A stretch of DNA of 64,000 bases from Streptomyces sp. ADI96-02 (GCF_003846185.1 NZ_ML123034.1:400212-464211); one strand, 5' to 3'; counted from the first letter of the stretch, positions 41,300-50,021 are shown. Numbers and translations are program-made. The notes: generated by a model from the letters alone, not told the origin.

Positions 41300-42607
41300 A
41301 TGCACGAACCGTCCTCCGCCGCACAGTCCGTCTCCTCCGCTGCCGGCGCGGTCCCGTCCCCGGCGTCCGCCGCGTCCGCCGCCGACCGGGTCGCGGAGCA
41401 GCGGGACCGGGCGGGCGGGCAACCGCGTGCCACCGTCTTCCGCGACGTGCGGCCCTTCGGCGCGGAGCGGCCCGTCGACCTCACGGTCGTGGACGGCGTG
41501 GTCAGCGGCTCCCCCGCGCCGCGCGGAGCCGCGATCGTCGACTGCGCGGGCGGGATCGCGCTGCCCACGCTGGTCGACGCCCATATCCACCCGGACAAGA
41601 CGGCGTGGGGCGAGCCGTGGGTGGTCCGCGACCCGGCGGGCTCCCTCGCCGAGTACACCGCCGAGGACGTGAAGCTCCACCACGCGCTCCGCACGCCTCT
41701 TCACGAGCGCGCCCGGCGTCTGATGGGCCACGCCGTGGCACAGGGCACCCGGGCCATGCGCGCCCATGTCGACGTCGCGCCCGCCTTCGACCTGGTCGGC
41801 GTCGAAGGGGTCGGGGCCGCCCGCGGAGCGCTGCGGCATGCGCTGGACGTCGAGATCGTGGCGTTCCCGCAGCACGGGGTGGTCCGGACGCCGGGGACGC
41901 GGGAGCTGTTGGAGGAGGCCGCGCGCAGCGGCGCGGTCGACCGGGTCGGCGGCATCGACCCGATCGGCTTCGACGAGGCGCTGGACGAACAGCTCGACAT
42001 CGTCTTCGGCATCGCCGACCGGCACGGCGTGGGCGTCGACATCCACCTGCACGAGCGGGCCGCGACCGGTCTTCGGTCCCTGCGCGCGATCATCGCCCGC
42101 ACGAAGGCGCTGTCCCTCCAGGGCAAGGTCACCGTGAGCCATGTCTTCTGCGTGCCGGGCCTTCCCGAGCGTGAACTCGACTCCCTGGCATCTGAGTTGG
42201 CGGAGGCCGGGATCTCGCTGACGACGGTGGCGCCTTCCTCGGACCTGGTACTGCCGATCGACCGGCTGCGTGAGCACGGGGTCGAGGTGGGTCTCGGCTC
42301 CGACGGCGTACGGGACTCCTGGAGTCCGTTCGGCAACGCCGACATGCTGCACCGCTCGCATCTGCTGGCGTGGGTGCGCGCCGCCCGCCTCGACGAAGAG
42401 CTGGAGGCGGCCTTCCGGGCCGGCGCCGACGGCGGAGCGCGGCTCCTCGGCCTTCCGGTGGTCGACCTGAAGCCCGGTTCGCCGGCCGATTTCCTGCTGG
42501 TGCGCGGCGAGTGCCTGCCGCAGGTGGTGGTCGACCTGCCCCGGCGCGAGCTGGTCGTGCGCGCCGGACGGATCGTCGCCCGGGACGGGGAGCCGGCCGG
42601 CCACTGA
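41300..42607 (+). CDS. amidohydrolase family protein, cytosine deaminase-like, cytoplasmic
   Basis: The 435-residue enzyme has no signal peptide. The metal motifs are DAHIHPDKT (His95, His97), VDIHLHE, VSHVFC and LGSDGVRDSW, in the arrangement of cytosine deaminase and related N-acyl or ring hydrolases. It may act on the product imported after the exported amidohydrolase works. The N-terminal 40 residues are Ala/Ser rich and probably disordered. AAGGAG precedes the ATG at 41300. The 64-base gap to the preceding gene and a downstream terminator indicate a two-gene operon. Confidence 0.85.
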   Translation: MHEPSSAAQSVSSAAGAVPSPASAASAADRVAEQRDRAGGQPRATVFRDVRPFGAERPVDLTVVDGVVSGSPAPRGAAIVDCAGGIALPTLVDAHIHPDKTAWGEPWVVRDPAGSLAEYTAEDVKLHHALRTPLHERARRLMGHAVAQGTRAMRAHVDVAPAFDLVGVEGVGAARGALRHALDVEIVAFPQHGVVRTPGTRELLEEAARSGAVDRVGGIDPIGFDEALDEQLDIVFGIADRHGVGVDIHLHERAATGLRSLRAIIARTKALSLQGKVTVSHVFCVPGLPERELDSLASELAEAGISLTTVAPSSDLVLPIDRLREHGVEVGLGSDGVRDSWSPFGNADMLHRSHLLAWVRAARLDEELEAAFRAGADGGARLLGLPVVDLKPGSPADFLLVRGECLPQVVVDLPRRELVVRAGRIVARDGEPAGH

Positions 42608-42609
42608 CC

Positions 42610-42645
42610 CCGGCGGCCGGGTTCTGTGGGGGACCCGGCCGCCGG
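42610..42645. terminator. 12-bp hairpin between convergent genes
   Basis: CCGGCGGCCGGG (42610-42621) pairs perfectly with 42634-42645 around a 12-base loop immediately after the amidohydrolase stop and before the acyl-CoA dehydrogenase stop. Confidence 0.8.
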
Positions 42646-42718
42646 TCCCCGCCCCGGGCGGCAGGCGGCCCGGGGCGGCGGGCAAACGGCGAGGGGAGCC
42701 GCGCCGGGTGCGCGACGG

Positions 42719-44437
42719 TTACGGCGTCATCTCGTACGCTCCCGACAGTGCCTCGACCCGCTCCCAGACACGGGCCGACCGCGCCGCGTCGACGACCGGG
42801 CGCCGCACCGCGTCGAGCGCCCAGCGCTGCTGCTCGGCGGTGGCGGAGTCCTTGCCGTGCAGGTCGACAGCGTGTGCGGAGAAGTCCCGTACGAGCACGG
42901 CGAACAGCTCGTCCAGCAGCTCCTCGTCCAGGTCGGTCAGCCGGGCCTGTTCCAGGATCAGCTGGCCGTGGACGACGAGCGCGAAGAGCTGGCCCACGGC
43001 GAGGAGCAGGTCGAGGTCGCGGCTCTGCTCCTCGTCGGGCGCCGCGGTCCGGACGAACTCGCAGAGCGCGTCCGCCTGTTCGCGGAAGCGGGCCACGTTC
43101 GGCACCTCGGCGTACGCGTCGTAGGCGGCGCGCCAGTCGTGGAACCGTACGGAGCCGAGGCCGCGGGCCGGTCCCTGCCGGAACAGGAAGGCGTCGTCGG
43201 CGGGGTCGAGGCGGGTCGGGACGGCCGGGTGGTCGACCGGGTCCAGCAGGTGGCTGCGCAGGAACTTGAGGATGAGGGCGAGGTTGACGTGGACCGTGCC
43301 CTCCAGCTTGGGCAGGCCCCGGATCTCGACGGCCGCCTGGGCGAAGTAGGTGTCCTTCTCGAAGCCCTTGGCGGCGATCACGTCCCACATCAGGTCGATG
43401 ACCTTCTCGCCCTCCGTGGTGACCTTCATCTTCGTCATCGGGTTGAACAGCAGATAACGGCGGTCGTCGGGGCCGGCCGACCGGAAGTAGTCGACGGCGC
43501 GGTCACTGAACAGCTTCATCCCGACCAACCGCACGTAGGCGTCGGTCAGTTCGCGGCGCACATGCGGGAAGGCGGTGACGGGCCGGCCGTAGAGGACGCG
43601 TCGGGAGGCGTGGGTGACGGCCTCGTACATCGCGTGCTCGCAGATGCCGATCGAGGCGGTGCAGAGGTTGAACTTGCCGACGTTGACGGTGTTGAGCGCG
43701 GCGTCGAAGGCGGCGCGGCCGGTGTGGAGGACGTCGGCGGGGGACACCGGGTAGTCGGCCAGCCGGAACTCGCTGACGTACTTGGAGGAGTCGACGACGT
43801 TCCGCACGAGGTGGTACGCCGGGTGGCGGCTGTCCGCGGCGAAGAAGACGTAGCCGTCGGGGCCCTCGACGTCGGTGCGCCGGCCGAAGACGGAGACGAG
43901 TCCGGCCGCGTTGCCGTTGCCGATGTAGTACTTGGAACCGGTGGCCCGGAAGCCGCCGTCGCCGTCCGGCTCCAGCAGCATGTCGGTGGAGTAGATGTCG
44001 GCCCCGTGGGCCCTCTCCGACAGTCCGAAGGCGAACACCTCTCCCAGGGAGAGGAGTTGCGCGGCACGGGCGCGGGCGTCGGCGTTGTCGCTCTGCCAGA
44101 CGGGCCCGAGGCCGAGGATGGTCACCTGCCAGGCGTACCAGTAGTCGAGGCCGTAGAACCCGAAGATCTCATTGAGGGCGGCGATCCGCGCGGTGTCCCA
44201 GCGCTGGTCGTCCCGCTCCCCGGCGGCGGCCGGGGTGAGGAAGGTGGCGAACAGGCCCTCCTTCGCGGAGAACTCCAGGAAGTCGCCCAGCCAGGCGCGG
44301 GAGCGGTAGTCCTCGATGATCCGCCGCTTGCCCCGCTCCTCGAACCAGTCGACGGTGGCGCGCAGCAGCCTGCGGGTCTCCGGGTCGAAGTGCCGCGGGT
44401 CGTAGGTGCGCGGGTTGAAGAGCAGGGAGTCGGCCAT
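42719..44437 (-). CDS. acyl-CoA dehydrogenase family protein
   Basis: This 572-residue flavoenzyme is longer than the roughly 380-residue classical ACADs. FAFGLSERAHGADIYSTDM near 136-154 is the FAD/substrate loop, followed by GSKYYIGNGNAAGLVSVF. TKMKVTTEGEKVIDLMWDVI and AKGFEKDTYFAQ lie in the C-terminal helical region, and ALNTVNVGKFNL in the middle. The extra C-terminal 150 residues are helical and resemble acyl-CoA oxidase-type extensions. It oxidises an acyl-CoA to the enoyl-CoA. The upstream PadR gene on the same strand probably controls it. Confidence 0.85.
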   Translation of the reverse strand: MADSLLFNPRTYDPRHFDPETRRLLRATVDWFEERGKRRIIEDYRSRAWLGDFLEFSAKEGLFATFLTPAAAGERDDQRWDTARIAALNEIFGFYGLDYWYAWQVTILGLGPVWQSDNADARARAAQLLSLGEVFAFGLSERAHGADIYSTDMLLEPDGDGGFRATGSKYYIGNGNAAGLVSVFGRRTDVEGPDGYVFFAADSRHPAYHLVRNVVDSSKYVSEFRLADYPVSPADVLHTGRAAFDAALNTVNVGKFNLCTASIGICEHAMYEAVTHASRRVLYGRPVTAFPHVRRELTDAYVRLVGMKLFSDRAVDYFRSAGPDDRRYLLFNPMTKMKVTTEGEKVIDLMWDVIAAKGFEKDTYFAQAAVEIRGLPKLEGTVHVNLALILKFLRSHLLDPVDHPAVPTRLDPADDAFLFRQGPARGLGSVRFHDWRAAYDAYAEVPNVARFREQADALCEFVRTAAPDEEQSRDLDLLLAVGQLFALVVHGQLILEQARLTDLDEELLDELFAVLVRDFSAHAVDLHGKDSATAEQQRWALDAVRRPVVDAARSARVWERVEALSGAYEMTP

Positions 44438-44567
44438 GAGGGGTGGAGGTGCCTTCCGTGAGTGAGGGTGTGGTGGCGCGGGGCTCGTCGCGGCGCCGGG
44501 ACGGGGACCGGCGCGGGCGTTCCGACGACGCGTCGAGGGGCCGCGGCCGTCGTCGCGCGCGCCAGGG

Positions 44568-45140
44568 TTACGGGACGGGCCCGGCCCGGAGCCGGTGGAG
44601 GGTGGCGAGGACGTCGTCGAGCCAGGCGATCGTCATGCGCTCGAAGGCGATACCGCCCCGCAGCACGACGTGCTGCAACTCCCTCCCGGCGTCCGGCGTT
44701 TCGGACGGGGCGGCCGGGTCCGACCCCGGGAAGTCGCGCCGCTCCCCGGCGAGGTAGCGGGCGAGCCGGTCCCGGTGTTCCTGGTGGTGGCGTTCGACCT
44801 CGCGGATCAGCGCCGCCGGGTCGTCGAAGGCCGCTCCGCGGATCTTCACGGCCAGGTCGTGCCGCAGGCTCTCCGGTTCGATGGGCTTGTGCAGCCATGC
44901 CGACAGGGCGGTGCGGCCCGGGGCCGCGACGGAGTACTCCTTCTTGTCCGGCCGGCCCTGCTGCCGCACCTCGCGGACGATGAGCCTGCCATCGGCCTCC
45001 ATCCGGCCCAGAACGCGGTAGATCTGCTGGTGGGTCGCGGTCCAGAAGTACCCGATGGACCGCTCGAACCGCCGGGCCAGCTCGTAGCCGGATCCCGGCT
45101 TCTCCAGCAGCGACACGAGGATCGCGTGTTCGAGCGCCAT
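44568..45140 (-). CDS. PadR family transcriptional regulator
   Basis: The 190-residue PadR-s2 type regulator has a winged helix, AILVSLLEKPGSGYELARRF with WTATHQQIYRVLGRMEADG as the recognition helix, followed by the virulence-activator-alpha-like C-terminal coiled dimerisation domain (LIREVERHHQEHRDRLARYL). A palindrome containing ATGCAAC and GTTGCAT lies 15 bases before its ATG, so it is autoregulated. The following acyl-CoA dehydrogenase gene is 130 bases downstream and likely in the same regulon, as for fatty-acid or phenolic-acid detoxification systems. Confidence 0.9.
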   Translation of the reverse strand: MALEHAILVSLLEKPGSGYELARRFERSIGYFWTATHQQIYRVLGRMEADGRLIVREVRQQGRPDKKEYSVAAPGRTALSAWLHKPIEPESLRHDLAVKIRGAAFDDPAALIREVERHHQEHRDRLARYLAGERRDFPGSDPAAPSETPDAGRELQHVVLRGGIAFERMTIAWLDDVLATLHRLRAGPVP

Positions 45141-45154
45141 GCCGCGATCCTGCT

Positions 45155-45170
45155 ATGCAACTCGTTGCAT
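45155..45170. promoter_or_regulatory. PadR operator candidate
   Basis: ATGCAAC-TC-GTTGCAT is a 7+2+7 perfect dyad with the ATGC/GCAT ends known for PadR-type sites, located 15 bases before the padR start. Confidence 0.65.
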
Positions 45171-45244
45171 GGACAAGCCGGGGCGGCCGGGTGAGACGCG
45201 GCTCACCCGGCCGCCCCTGGTGGGCGTCATCGGGCGTGCCGGCC

Positions 45245-45928
45245 TCAGGGCCAGAGAAGGCGTCGCTCCCAGCCCGTCGGCGTCCGGGCGAAGGACAGGC
45301 GGGTGTGGTTGCGTCCCGGGTCCGCCTGCCAGAACTCGACCTCGACCGGGGCCAGGGTGTACAGGGTCCACTCCTCCGCCACCAGGCCGGGCTCCCGCTC
45401 GACGCGCCCGAGTGACCGGGCCATGGCCGCGTCGCGCTCCGCCAGGTCGCCCACCGGCCCGCTCTGCCGCCCGAGCAGGGCCTCGGCCCGCGCCCCCGGC
45501 GAACGCGCCAGGAAGTCCTCGGCGCTCCGCTCGGCCGGTTCGGCGGTCACCGGACCGCGCACCCGGACCTGGCGGCCCTGCCGGGGCCAGTGGAAGGTCA
45601 GCGCCGCCTGCGGCCGGTCCGCGAGCTGCCGTCCCTTCGGGCTCAGGCCGTGGACGGCGAACTGCCATCCCGCCGCGTCCAGGTTCTTCAGGATCAGCAC
45701 CCGCGCCCAGGGCCGGCCCTCGGCGTCGACCGTCGAGAGCGTCATCGCGTGCGGTTCCGGGACCCCGTCCTGGACCGCCCGCTGCAGCCAGGTGACGAAC
45801 AGCTCCACCGGATCGTCCGGCGACTCCTCCGGGTCGAACGACGGCAGCGGCCCGGCGAAGACATCCAGTCCCCGCAGCCACGCGCGTACGTCGCCCGCCT
45901 TCCGTGCTCGTTCCTCTGCTCCGGCCAT
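45245..45928 (-). CDS. pdxH: pyridoxamine 5'-phosphate oxidase
   Basis: The 227-residue FMN split-barrel enzyme oxidises pyridoxamine/pyridoxine 5'-phosphate to PLP, the cofactor used elsewhere in this window. AMTLSTVDAEGRPWARVLILKNLD is the first FMN-binding strand pair, ALTFHWPRQGRQVRVRG the phosphate-binding strand, and VEVEFWQADPGRNHTRLSF the C-terminal signature. GGAGGCGGAG precedes the ATG at 45928. The C-terminus RLLWP is slightly different from the usual RLAP. A homologue outside the canonical PNPOx group is possible. Confidence 0.8.
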   Translation of the reverse strand: MAGAEERARKAGDVRAWLRGLDVFAGPLPSFDPEESPDDPVELFVTWLQRAVQDGVPEPHAMTLSTVDAEGRPWARVLILKNLDAAGWQFAVHGLSPKGRQLADRPQAALTFHWPRQGRQVRVRGPVTAEPAERSAEDFLARSPGARAEALLGRQSGPVGDLAERDAAMARSLGRVEREPGLVAEEWTLYTLAPVEVEFWQADPGRNHTRLSFARTPTGWERRLLWP

Positions 45929-45947
45929 CTCCGCCTCCGGTCGTCCG

Positions 45948-46688
45948 TCAGGGGTTCCCGTCCGGCTCCTCCTGGTGGGAGTAGCGCTGCTCCCGCCAGA
46001 CGTCGCCGATCCGGTGGTATCCGCGCTCCTCCCAGAAGCCTCGCCGGTCCTCGGTCAGGTACTCCAGTGAGCGCAGCCACTTGGGACCCTTGTAGCCGTA
46101 GAGGTGGGGGACGACGAGGCGGAGGGGGGCGCCGTGCTCGGCCGTGAGCGGATCCCCCTGGTGGTGCGTGGCCAGCAGCGACCGGCGCGAGGTGAGGTCG
46201 CACAGGCGGAGGTTGGCGCCGTAGCCGTACTCCGCCCAGGCCATCACCTGCGTCACCCGGGGCGCGGGCGGCACCAGTTCGAGCATCAGCCGCGCGGGAA
46301 CGCCGAACCACTCGTGCCCGGTGGAGGTCGGCCCGGTCGCGCAGTGCAGGTCGGCGACGACCGTGGTGTGCGGGAGCAGACTCAACTCCTCCAGGTTCCA
46401 GCGGTGTTCGTCGCCGTCGGCGGTGGCTCCGGTGATCCGCAGATCCCACCGTTCGGGGCGGAAGCGGGGCACCGGACCGTAGTGCGAGACCGGCCATCCC
46501 CGGACCAGGTGCTGCCCCGGCGGGAGCAGCGCTCCCTCCTCGGTCCGGGTCCCTCGGTCACCGCCCGCCACGCCCCGCCTCCCGCTCTCCACCGCGCTCC
46601 CGCCCTCCACGCCCGGCGTCCTGGCAGGCGCATCTGCCGGGCGGTCCACCTCATCGCCTGACACAGAGCGTCGCGAACGATCGTACAA
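45948..46688 (-). CDS. molybdopterin-dependent oxidoreductase (sulfite oxidase-like)
   Basis: The 246-residue protein has the sulfite-oxidase fold. DLHCATGPTSTGHEWFGVP holds the Mo-coordinating Cys, and RLVVPHLYGYKGPKWLRSLEYL is the C-terminal molybdopterin-binding signature. There is no signal peptide or haem domain, as for YedY-like cytoplasmic relatives in Actinobacteria. Its substrate is unknown. The start is uncertain: the frame opens with a TTG at 46688, and GTG candidates occur within the first 14 codons. It runs 19 bases upstream of pdxH, suggesting cotranscription. Confidence 0.75.
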   Translation of the reverse strand: MYDRSRRSVSGDEVDRPADAPARTPGVEGGSAVESGRRGVAGGDRGTRTEEGALLPPGQHLVRGWPVSHYGPVPRFRPERWDLRITGATADGDEHRWNLEELSLLPHTTVVADLHCATGPTSTGHEWFGVPARLMLELVPPAPRVTQVMAWAEYGYGANLRLCDLTSRRSLLATHHQGDPLTAEHGAPLRLVVPHLYGYKGPKWLRSLEYLTEDRRGFWEERGYHRIGDVWREQRYSHQEEPDGNP

Positions 46689-46805
46689 CTCGCATCTGCG
46701 GGATCAGGCGGCGCGGCAGCGGCCGGCCGGCCGCTCCCGGTCATGCCTCGGGCGGGCCCCGGCCGGGCGGGTGCCGACCGGATCAGCGCTCGCGAGCCGG
46801 TCTCG

Positions 46806-47495
46806 TCAGCCGAGGTCCAGCAGTTCCTCGTGGAAGCCGCCGAAGCCGCGGTCCGGGTCCACCAGGTGGATCTCCAGGATCCAGTGGCAGACGCGTCCGG
46901 CGCGGTCGAGGCGGCGCAGCGGGGTCTCGTTTCCGGGGGTGACGTAGGACTCGACGTCCGCACCGTCGATCTTCTCGTGCGGGAACTCGCCCACCGGGTG
47001 GCCGGCGTGCCAGCCGCCCAGCCGCCAGCCGCGTTCGACGGCGAGCCGGTCGACTTCCGCGTACAGCGCCGCCCCGGTGATGGCGGGATCGGCCTCGAAG
47101 GCGCGGCGGCCGGCCGCGAAGACCTCGGGGAGGTCGTCGCGCAGACGGTGTTTGACCGGGTCGTCACCGAGGACGAAGGTGCGGCCGTAGTCGGCCTCCC
47201 ACTCCTCGAAGATCGGGCCGAAGTCGGCGAAGGCGATGTCGTCCTCGCCGATGGTCCGGTCCGGGGGGTTCTCCTTGTACGGGTGGAGGGTGTTCGGACC
47301 CGAGCGCACGATGCGCTTGTGCCAGTGGCGGGTGGGGCCGAACATCTCGTTCGCCAGATCCCGGACCGCGTCGCTCACGGCCCGCTCCCCCCGGCCCGGC
47401 GCGACCAGTCCTCGTGTCTCGACCTCGGCGAAGAGCTCGGCGGCCTTGGCCTGGGCTTCCAGCAGGCTCCGGGTGCGGCCGACTTCGGTGGTCAT
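46806..47495 (-). CDS. M24 family metallopeptidase-like protein (creatinase/aminopeptidase P fold)
   Basis: The 229-residue protein lacks the usual N-terminal domain and is only the pita-bread catalytic domain. Ligand candidates are IAFADFGPIFEEWEADYGR (two Asp), GGWHAGHPVGE (His), WILEIHLVD (Glu) and FGGFHEELLDLG (Glu), in the expected order of the dinuclear metal site. The ligand order suggests an aminopeptidase P or creatinase relative. The ATG at 47495 follows a G-rich RBS. It is divergent from the DUF6518 gene with a dyad between. Confidence 0.75.
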   Translation of the reverse strand: MTTEVGRTRSLLEAQAKAAELFAEVETRGLVAPGRGERAVSDAVRDLANEMFGPTRHWHKRIVRSGPNTLHPYKENPPDRTIGEDDIAFADFGPIFEEWEADYGRTFVLGDDPVKHRLRDDLPEVFAAGRRAFEADPAITGAALYAEVDRLAVERGWRLGGWHAGHPVGEFPHEKIDGADVESYVTPGNETPLRRLDRAGRVCHWILEIHLVDPDRGFGGFHEELLDLG

Positions 47496-47615
47496 GCGTC
47501 CCCCCATGGGTCGAAGGTCCGGTTCAGGGCGAAAGGCGGGACCGGACCGTGCCGACCGTAGGCGGCCCCTGCGGGCCGGGCAACCACGTCTCGGTCCGTG
47601 TCGCCGCACGACCAT

Positions 47616-47634
47616 CTATACACCTTACGTATAG
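47616..47634. promoter_or_regulatory. CTATAC-N7-GTATAG operator candidate
   Basis: Perfect 6+7+6 inverted repeat (arms 47616-47621 and 47629-47634) in the divergent gap upstream of both the M24 and DUF6518 genes, in one of the most AT-rich spots around. TetR-like spacing is typical, but no TetR gene is adjacent. Confidence 0.5.
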
Positions 47635-47670
47635 TGCGTGGTCCGCCAGCAGGACGATCCCGGAGGCATC

Positions 47671-48342
47671 ATGACGACCACCAGCACCAGCACCAGCACC
47701 AGCACCAGCACCACGATCGATTCCGTGGGGACACCGGGGTGGCAGCCCGCGGCCACCCCGGTCGCGGTGGCGCTGGCGTGCGGCCTGGCGCTCGGCGTCC
47801 TCACCAACCTGGGCCAGGGCGTCCTCCCGGGCGCCTGGAACCAGATCGCCAATTCCGCTGCCGCCTGGACCGTTGTCGCGTTCGCCGCCGGGGCGCTGCT
47901 GAAACGGTCGGGCTCTCCGCGCCGTGCCGCGATCGCCGGCCTGTGCGCGGAGGCCGGGCTGGTCGTCGGATACTACGGCTACGCCGAATTCGGCCGCTCC
48001 GGCGCGGGTTCCCTCTTCTTCCCGCTCGTCTGGCTCGCCATGGCGTTCGTCGCGGGTCCCCTCTTCGGCGTCGCGGGCCTGTGGTGGCGCGGGGAGAGCC
48101 CGTGGCGACGCGTAACCGCCCTGGCCGCACTGGCCGGACTCTTCGGCATGGAGGGCATCATGTACGCCTGGACCCTCCACTACGCCCCGCAGGCGTGGGC
48201 CTGCCTCGCGGCCTTCCTGCTGGTTCCGCTGCTCATGGCCCGCAGCCATCGGGAGCGCGGCCTGGCCCTGCTGGCCGCCGTGCCCTGCGCCCTGCTCGCC
48301 CACGCGCTCGTGACGATACCCCTGAACTCCCTCTCCGTCTGA
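47671..48342 (+). CDS. DUF6518 family membrane protein
   Basis: This 223-residue integral membrane protein has about six hydrophobic helices, near 40-60, 68-90, 100-110, 120-145, 155-175 and 185-215. The N-terminal 30 residues are a Thr/Ser repeat encoded by a hexanucleotide tract. I assign DUF6518 from overall pattern; the function is unknown. The ATG at 47671 follows GGAGG at 5 bases. A CTATAC-N7-GTATAG dyad lies about 40 bases upstream and probably regulates it. Confidence 0.7.
   Translation: MTTTSTSTSTSTSTTIDSVGTPGWQPAATPVAVALACGLALGVLTNLGQGVLPGAWNQIANSAAAWTVVAFAAGALLKRSGSPRRAAIAGLCAEAGLVVGYYGYAEFGRSGAGSLFFPLVWLAMAFVAGPLFGVAGLWWRGESPWRRVTALAALAGLFGMEGIMYAWTLHYAPQAWACLAAFLLVPLLMARSHRERGLALLAAVPCALLAHALVTIPLNSLSV
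47680..47709 (+). repeat. hexanucleotide repeat (ACCAGC)5 in the DUF6518 coding start
   Basis: Five perfect units encode Thr-Ser pairs at residues 4-13. Because each unit is six bases, copy-number change would keep the frame and alter only tail length. Confidence 0.85.
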
Positions 48343-48489
48343 GCCGGACCACGCCGCCGCCTGGGCCCTGGCCCGCTCACCCGTCAACCATCGCCCCCTC
48401 ACCCCCCTTTCGGGTGAACGTCGGCGCGGCGAGAGGATCACGCAGCGGGGTGGGCAGTCTCCGGGCGACCCATCGTGGAGGGGGAGGTC

Positions 48490-49557
48490 GTGGGAGTTTC
48501 GCGCGAGTACGGGCGTGCCATCAGCCAAGGTCCGACACCGGCCGACGTGGCGGGGGCGCCCGCCCTGCCGTATCCGAGCGGCTGGTCCGCGCTGGCCTTC
48601 TCTCACGAGCTGCGGCCGGGTGCGGTGCTGACCCGGCCGCTGGCGGGACAGGACGTCGTGCTCTACCGGCTCGGTACCGGAGCGCTGCGCGCCGTACGGC
48701 CGTACTGCCCGCACCTGGGCGCCCATCTCGGCCTGGCGAAGGTGGAGGGGGAGGATCTCACCTGCCCGTTCCACTTCTTCTCGTTCGGCCCGGACGGCAC
48801 GTGCGTGCGCACCGGATACGGCACTCCGCCGCCGCGCTCCCCGCTGACGCAGTTGCCCGTACTGGAGGTGAACGGCGCGGTGTTCGTCTGGCGGCACCAC
48901 GACGGCCGGGAGCCGGACTGGTCGATTCCCGCGTGGCACGAGATCGGCCACCGGCCCGCCCGTACCGCCGCCTGGGAGCTCGCGGGAAACGTCCAGGAGG
49001 TCATCGAGAACTCGGTCGACCTCGGGCACTTCGCCACCCTGCACGGTTGGGCCAAGGCCGAGATCGGCGGACCGGTGGCCTATGACGACGCCGCGTTCCA
49101 CGTGTCCATGCGCGCCCACGAGACGGCCCCGATGGTGGGCGACTTCACCGTCGACGTTCGGGTGGACGGCTACGGGCTCGCCTGCCTGCACGCCGATGTG
49201 CACACCCCGCGCTTCGGACTGCGGATGTGCACGATGGTGATGCCGACGGCGATCGCGCCCAACCGTATGCAGTTCCGTCAGTTGAACCGCATCGCCTTCG
49301 CCGAACCCGCCCGGCTGCCGCCTCCGCTCGCCCGGGCGGTCAGCAGGAGCGCGGCCCGTCTTCTGGACCGGGCCGTCTTCCGGTCGAGTTGCGAGTTCAC
49401 CGCCGCCGATTTCCCCATCTGGCACCACAAGCAGTACCAGCAGCCGCCCCGGCTCGCTCCCGGCGACGGCCCGATCGGCCCGTTCCGGCGCTGGGCCCGA
49501 CGGTTCTATCCCGGGCCGGCCGCCAGGAGCGGCGCTGAGGCCGCCCCGCCGGCGTGA
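48490..49557 (+). CDS. Rieske [2Fe-2S] non-haem iron oxygenase, KshA/aromatic-ring-hydroxylating type
   Basis: The 355-residue protein has a Rieske domain: YCPHLGAHLG then CPFHFFSFGPDG supply the Cys-X-His and Cys-X2-His cluster ligands. The catalytic domain holds QEVIENSVDLGHFATLHG, with the mononuclear-iron His pair plus Asp nearby. This layout matches KshA and related monooxygenases that need a separate reductase. No reductase gene is adjacent. GTG 48490 is preferred because GGAGG lies 8 bases before it; another GTG starts 15 bases earlier. The substrate is unknown. Confidence 0.88.
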   Translation: MGVSREYGRAISQGPTPADVAGAPALPYPSGWSALAFSHELRPGAVLTRPLAGQDVVLYRLGTGALRAVRPYCPHLGAHLGLAKVEGEDLTCPFHFFSFGPDGTCVRTGYGTPPPRSPLTQLPVLEVNGAVFVWRHHDGREPDWSIPAWHEIGHRPARTAAWELAGNVQEVIENSVDLGHFATLHGWAKAEIGGPVAYDDAAFHVSMRAHETAPMVGDFTVDVRVDGYGLACLHADVHTPRFGLRMCTMVMPTAIAPNRMQFRQLNRIAFAEPARLPPPLARAVSRSAARLLDRAVFRSSCEFTAADFPIWHHKQYQQPPRLAPGDGPIGPFRRWARRFYPGPAARSGAEAAPPA

Positions 49558-50021
49558 CGGCGGCGGCCCTCCGCCGGACCGGTGGCCGAGGGGTCGCACT
49601 CCCGAATCCGCCGGGCACGCCGGGCACGCCGGGCACGCCGGGCACGCGACGGTACGTGCACTCACCACGTAGGCGCGGACCGATGCGACCGCGGCGGGCA
49701 CCCGCTCCCCCGGTTGCGGCCCTCCCGGCGGCGGGTTTGAGTGTGAGTGTCCCTCCCGCACCGGGAGCGCCGTGTCCAGAAGGCTCCCCGGCGACGGGAC
49801 TAGCCGACACGATCGCGGCCGACGGCCCCCGGAGAGCGGCGGGCACGCCACGCGCACAGGTCCGTCCGTCGGGCAGCGACGGTGTCGACGGCGAGGCGCC
49901 GGTGTCGAGCGCACGGCCATCCGCCTTTCCCCTCCGCTCAAGCGGTCGGGTCCAGGACAGCGGTCGGGCCGACAAGGCATCCGCTCCACGATGGCGTCCG
50001 CATGGCCTTGAGGAGAAGGCG
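49558..50021. other. 464-base region without a recognised gene
   Basis: It carries four 9-base CGGGCACGC units at 49612-49647, then GC-rich sequence lacking a gene with RBS and codon bias. The promoter for the small protein at 50022 should lie near its right end. Confidence 0.4.
49612..49647 (+). repeat. 9-bp tandem repeat, 4 units (CGGGCACGC)
   Basis: Four identical tandem copies just after the Rieske oxygenase stop. Too short to be a CRISPR; likely slippage in a noncoding GC tract. Confidence 0.8.

Noticed and set aside
49612..49647. Possible CRISPR-like repeats
   Set aside because: The units are 9 bases, tandem and without spacers; no cas genes.
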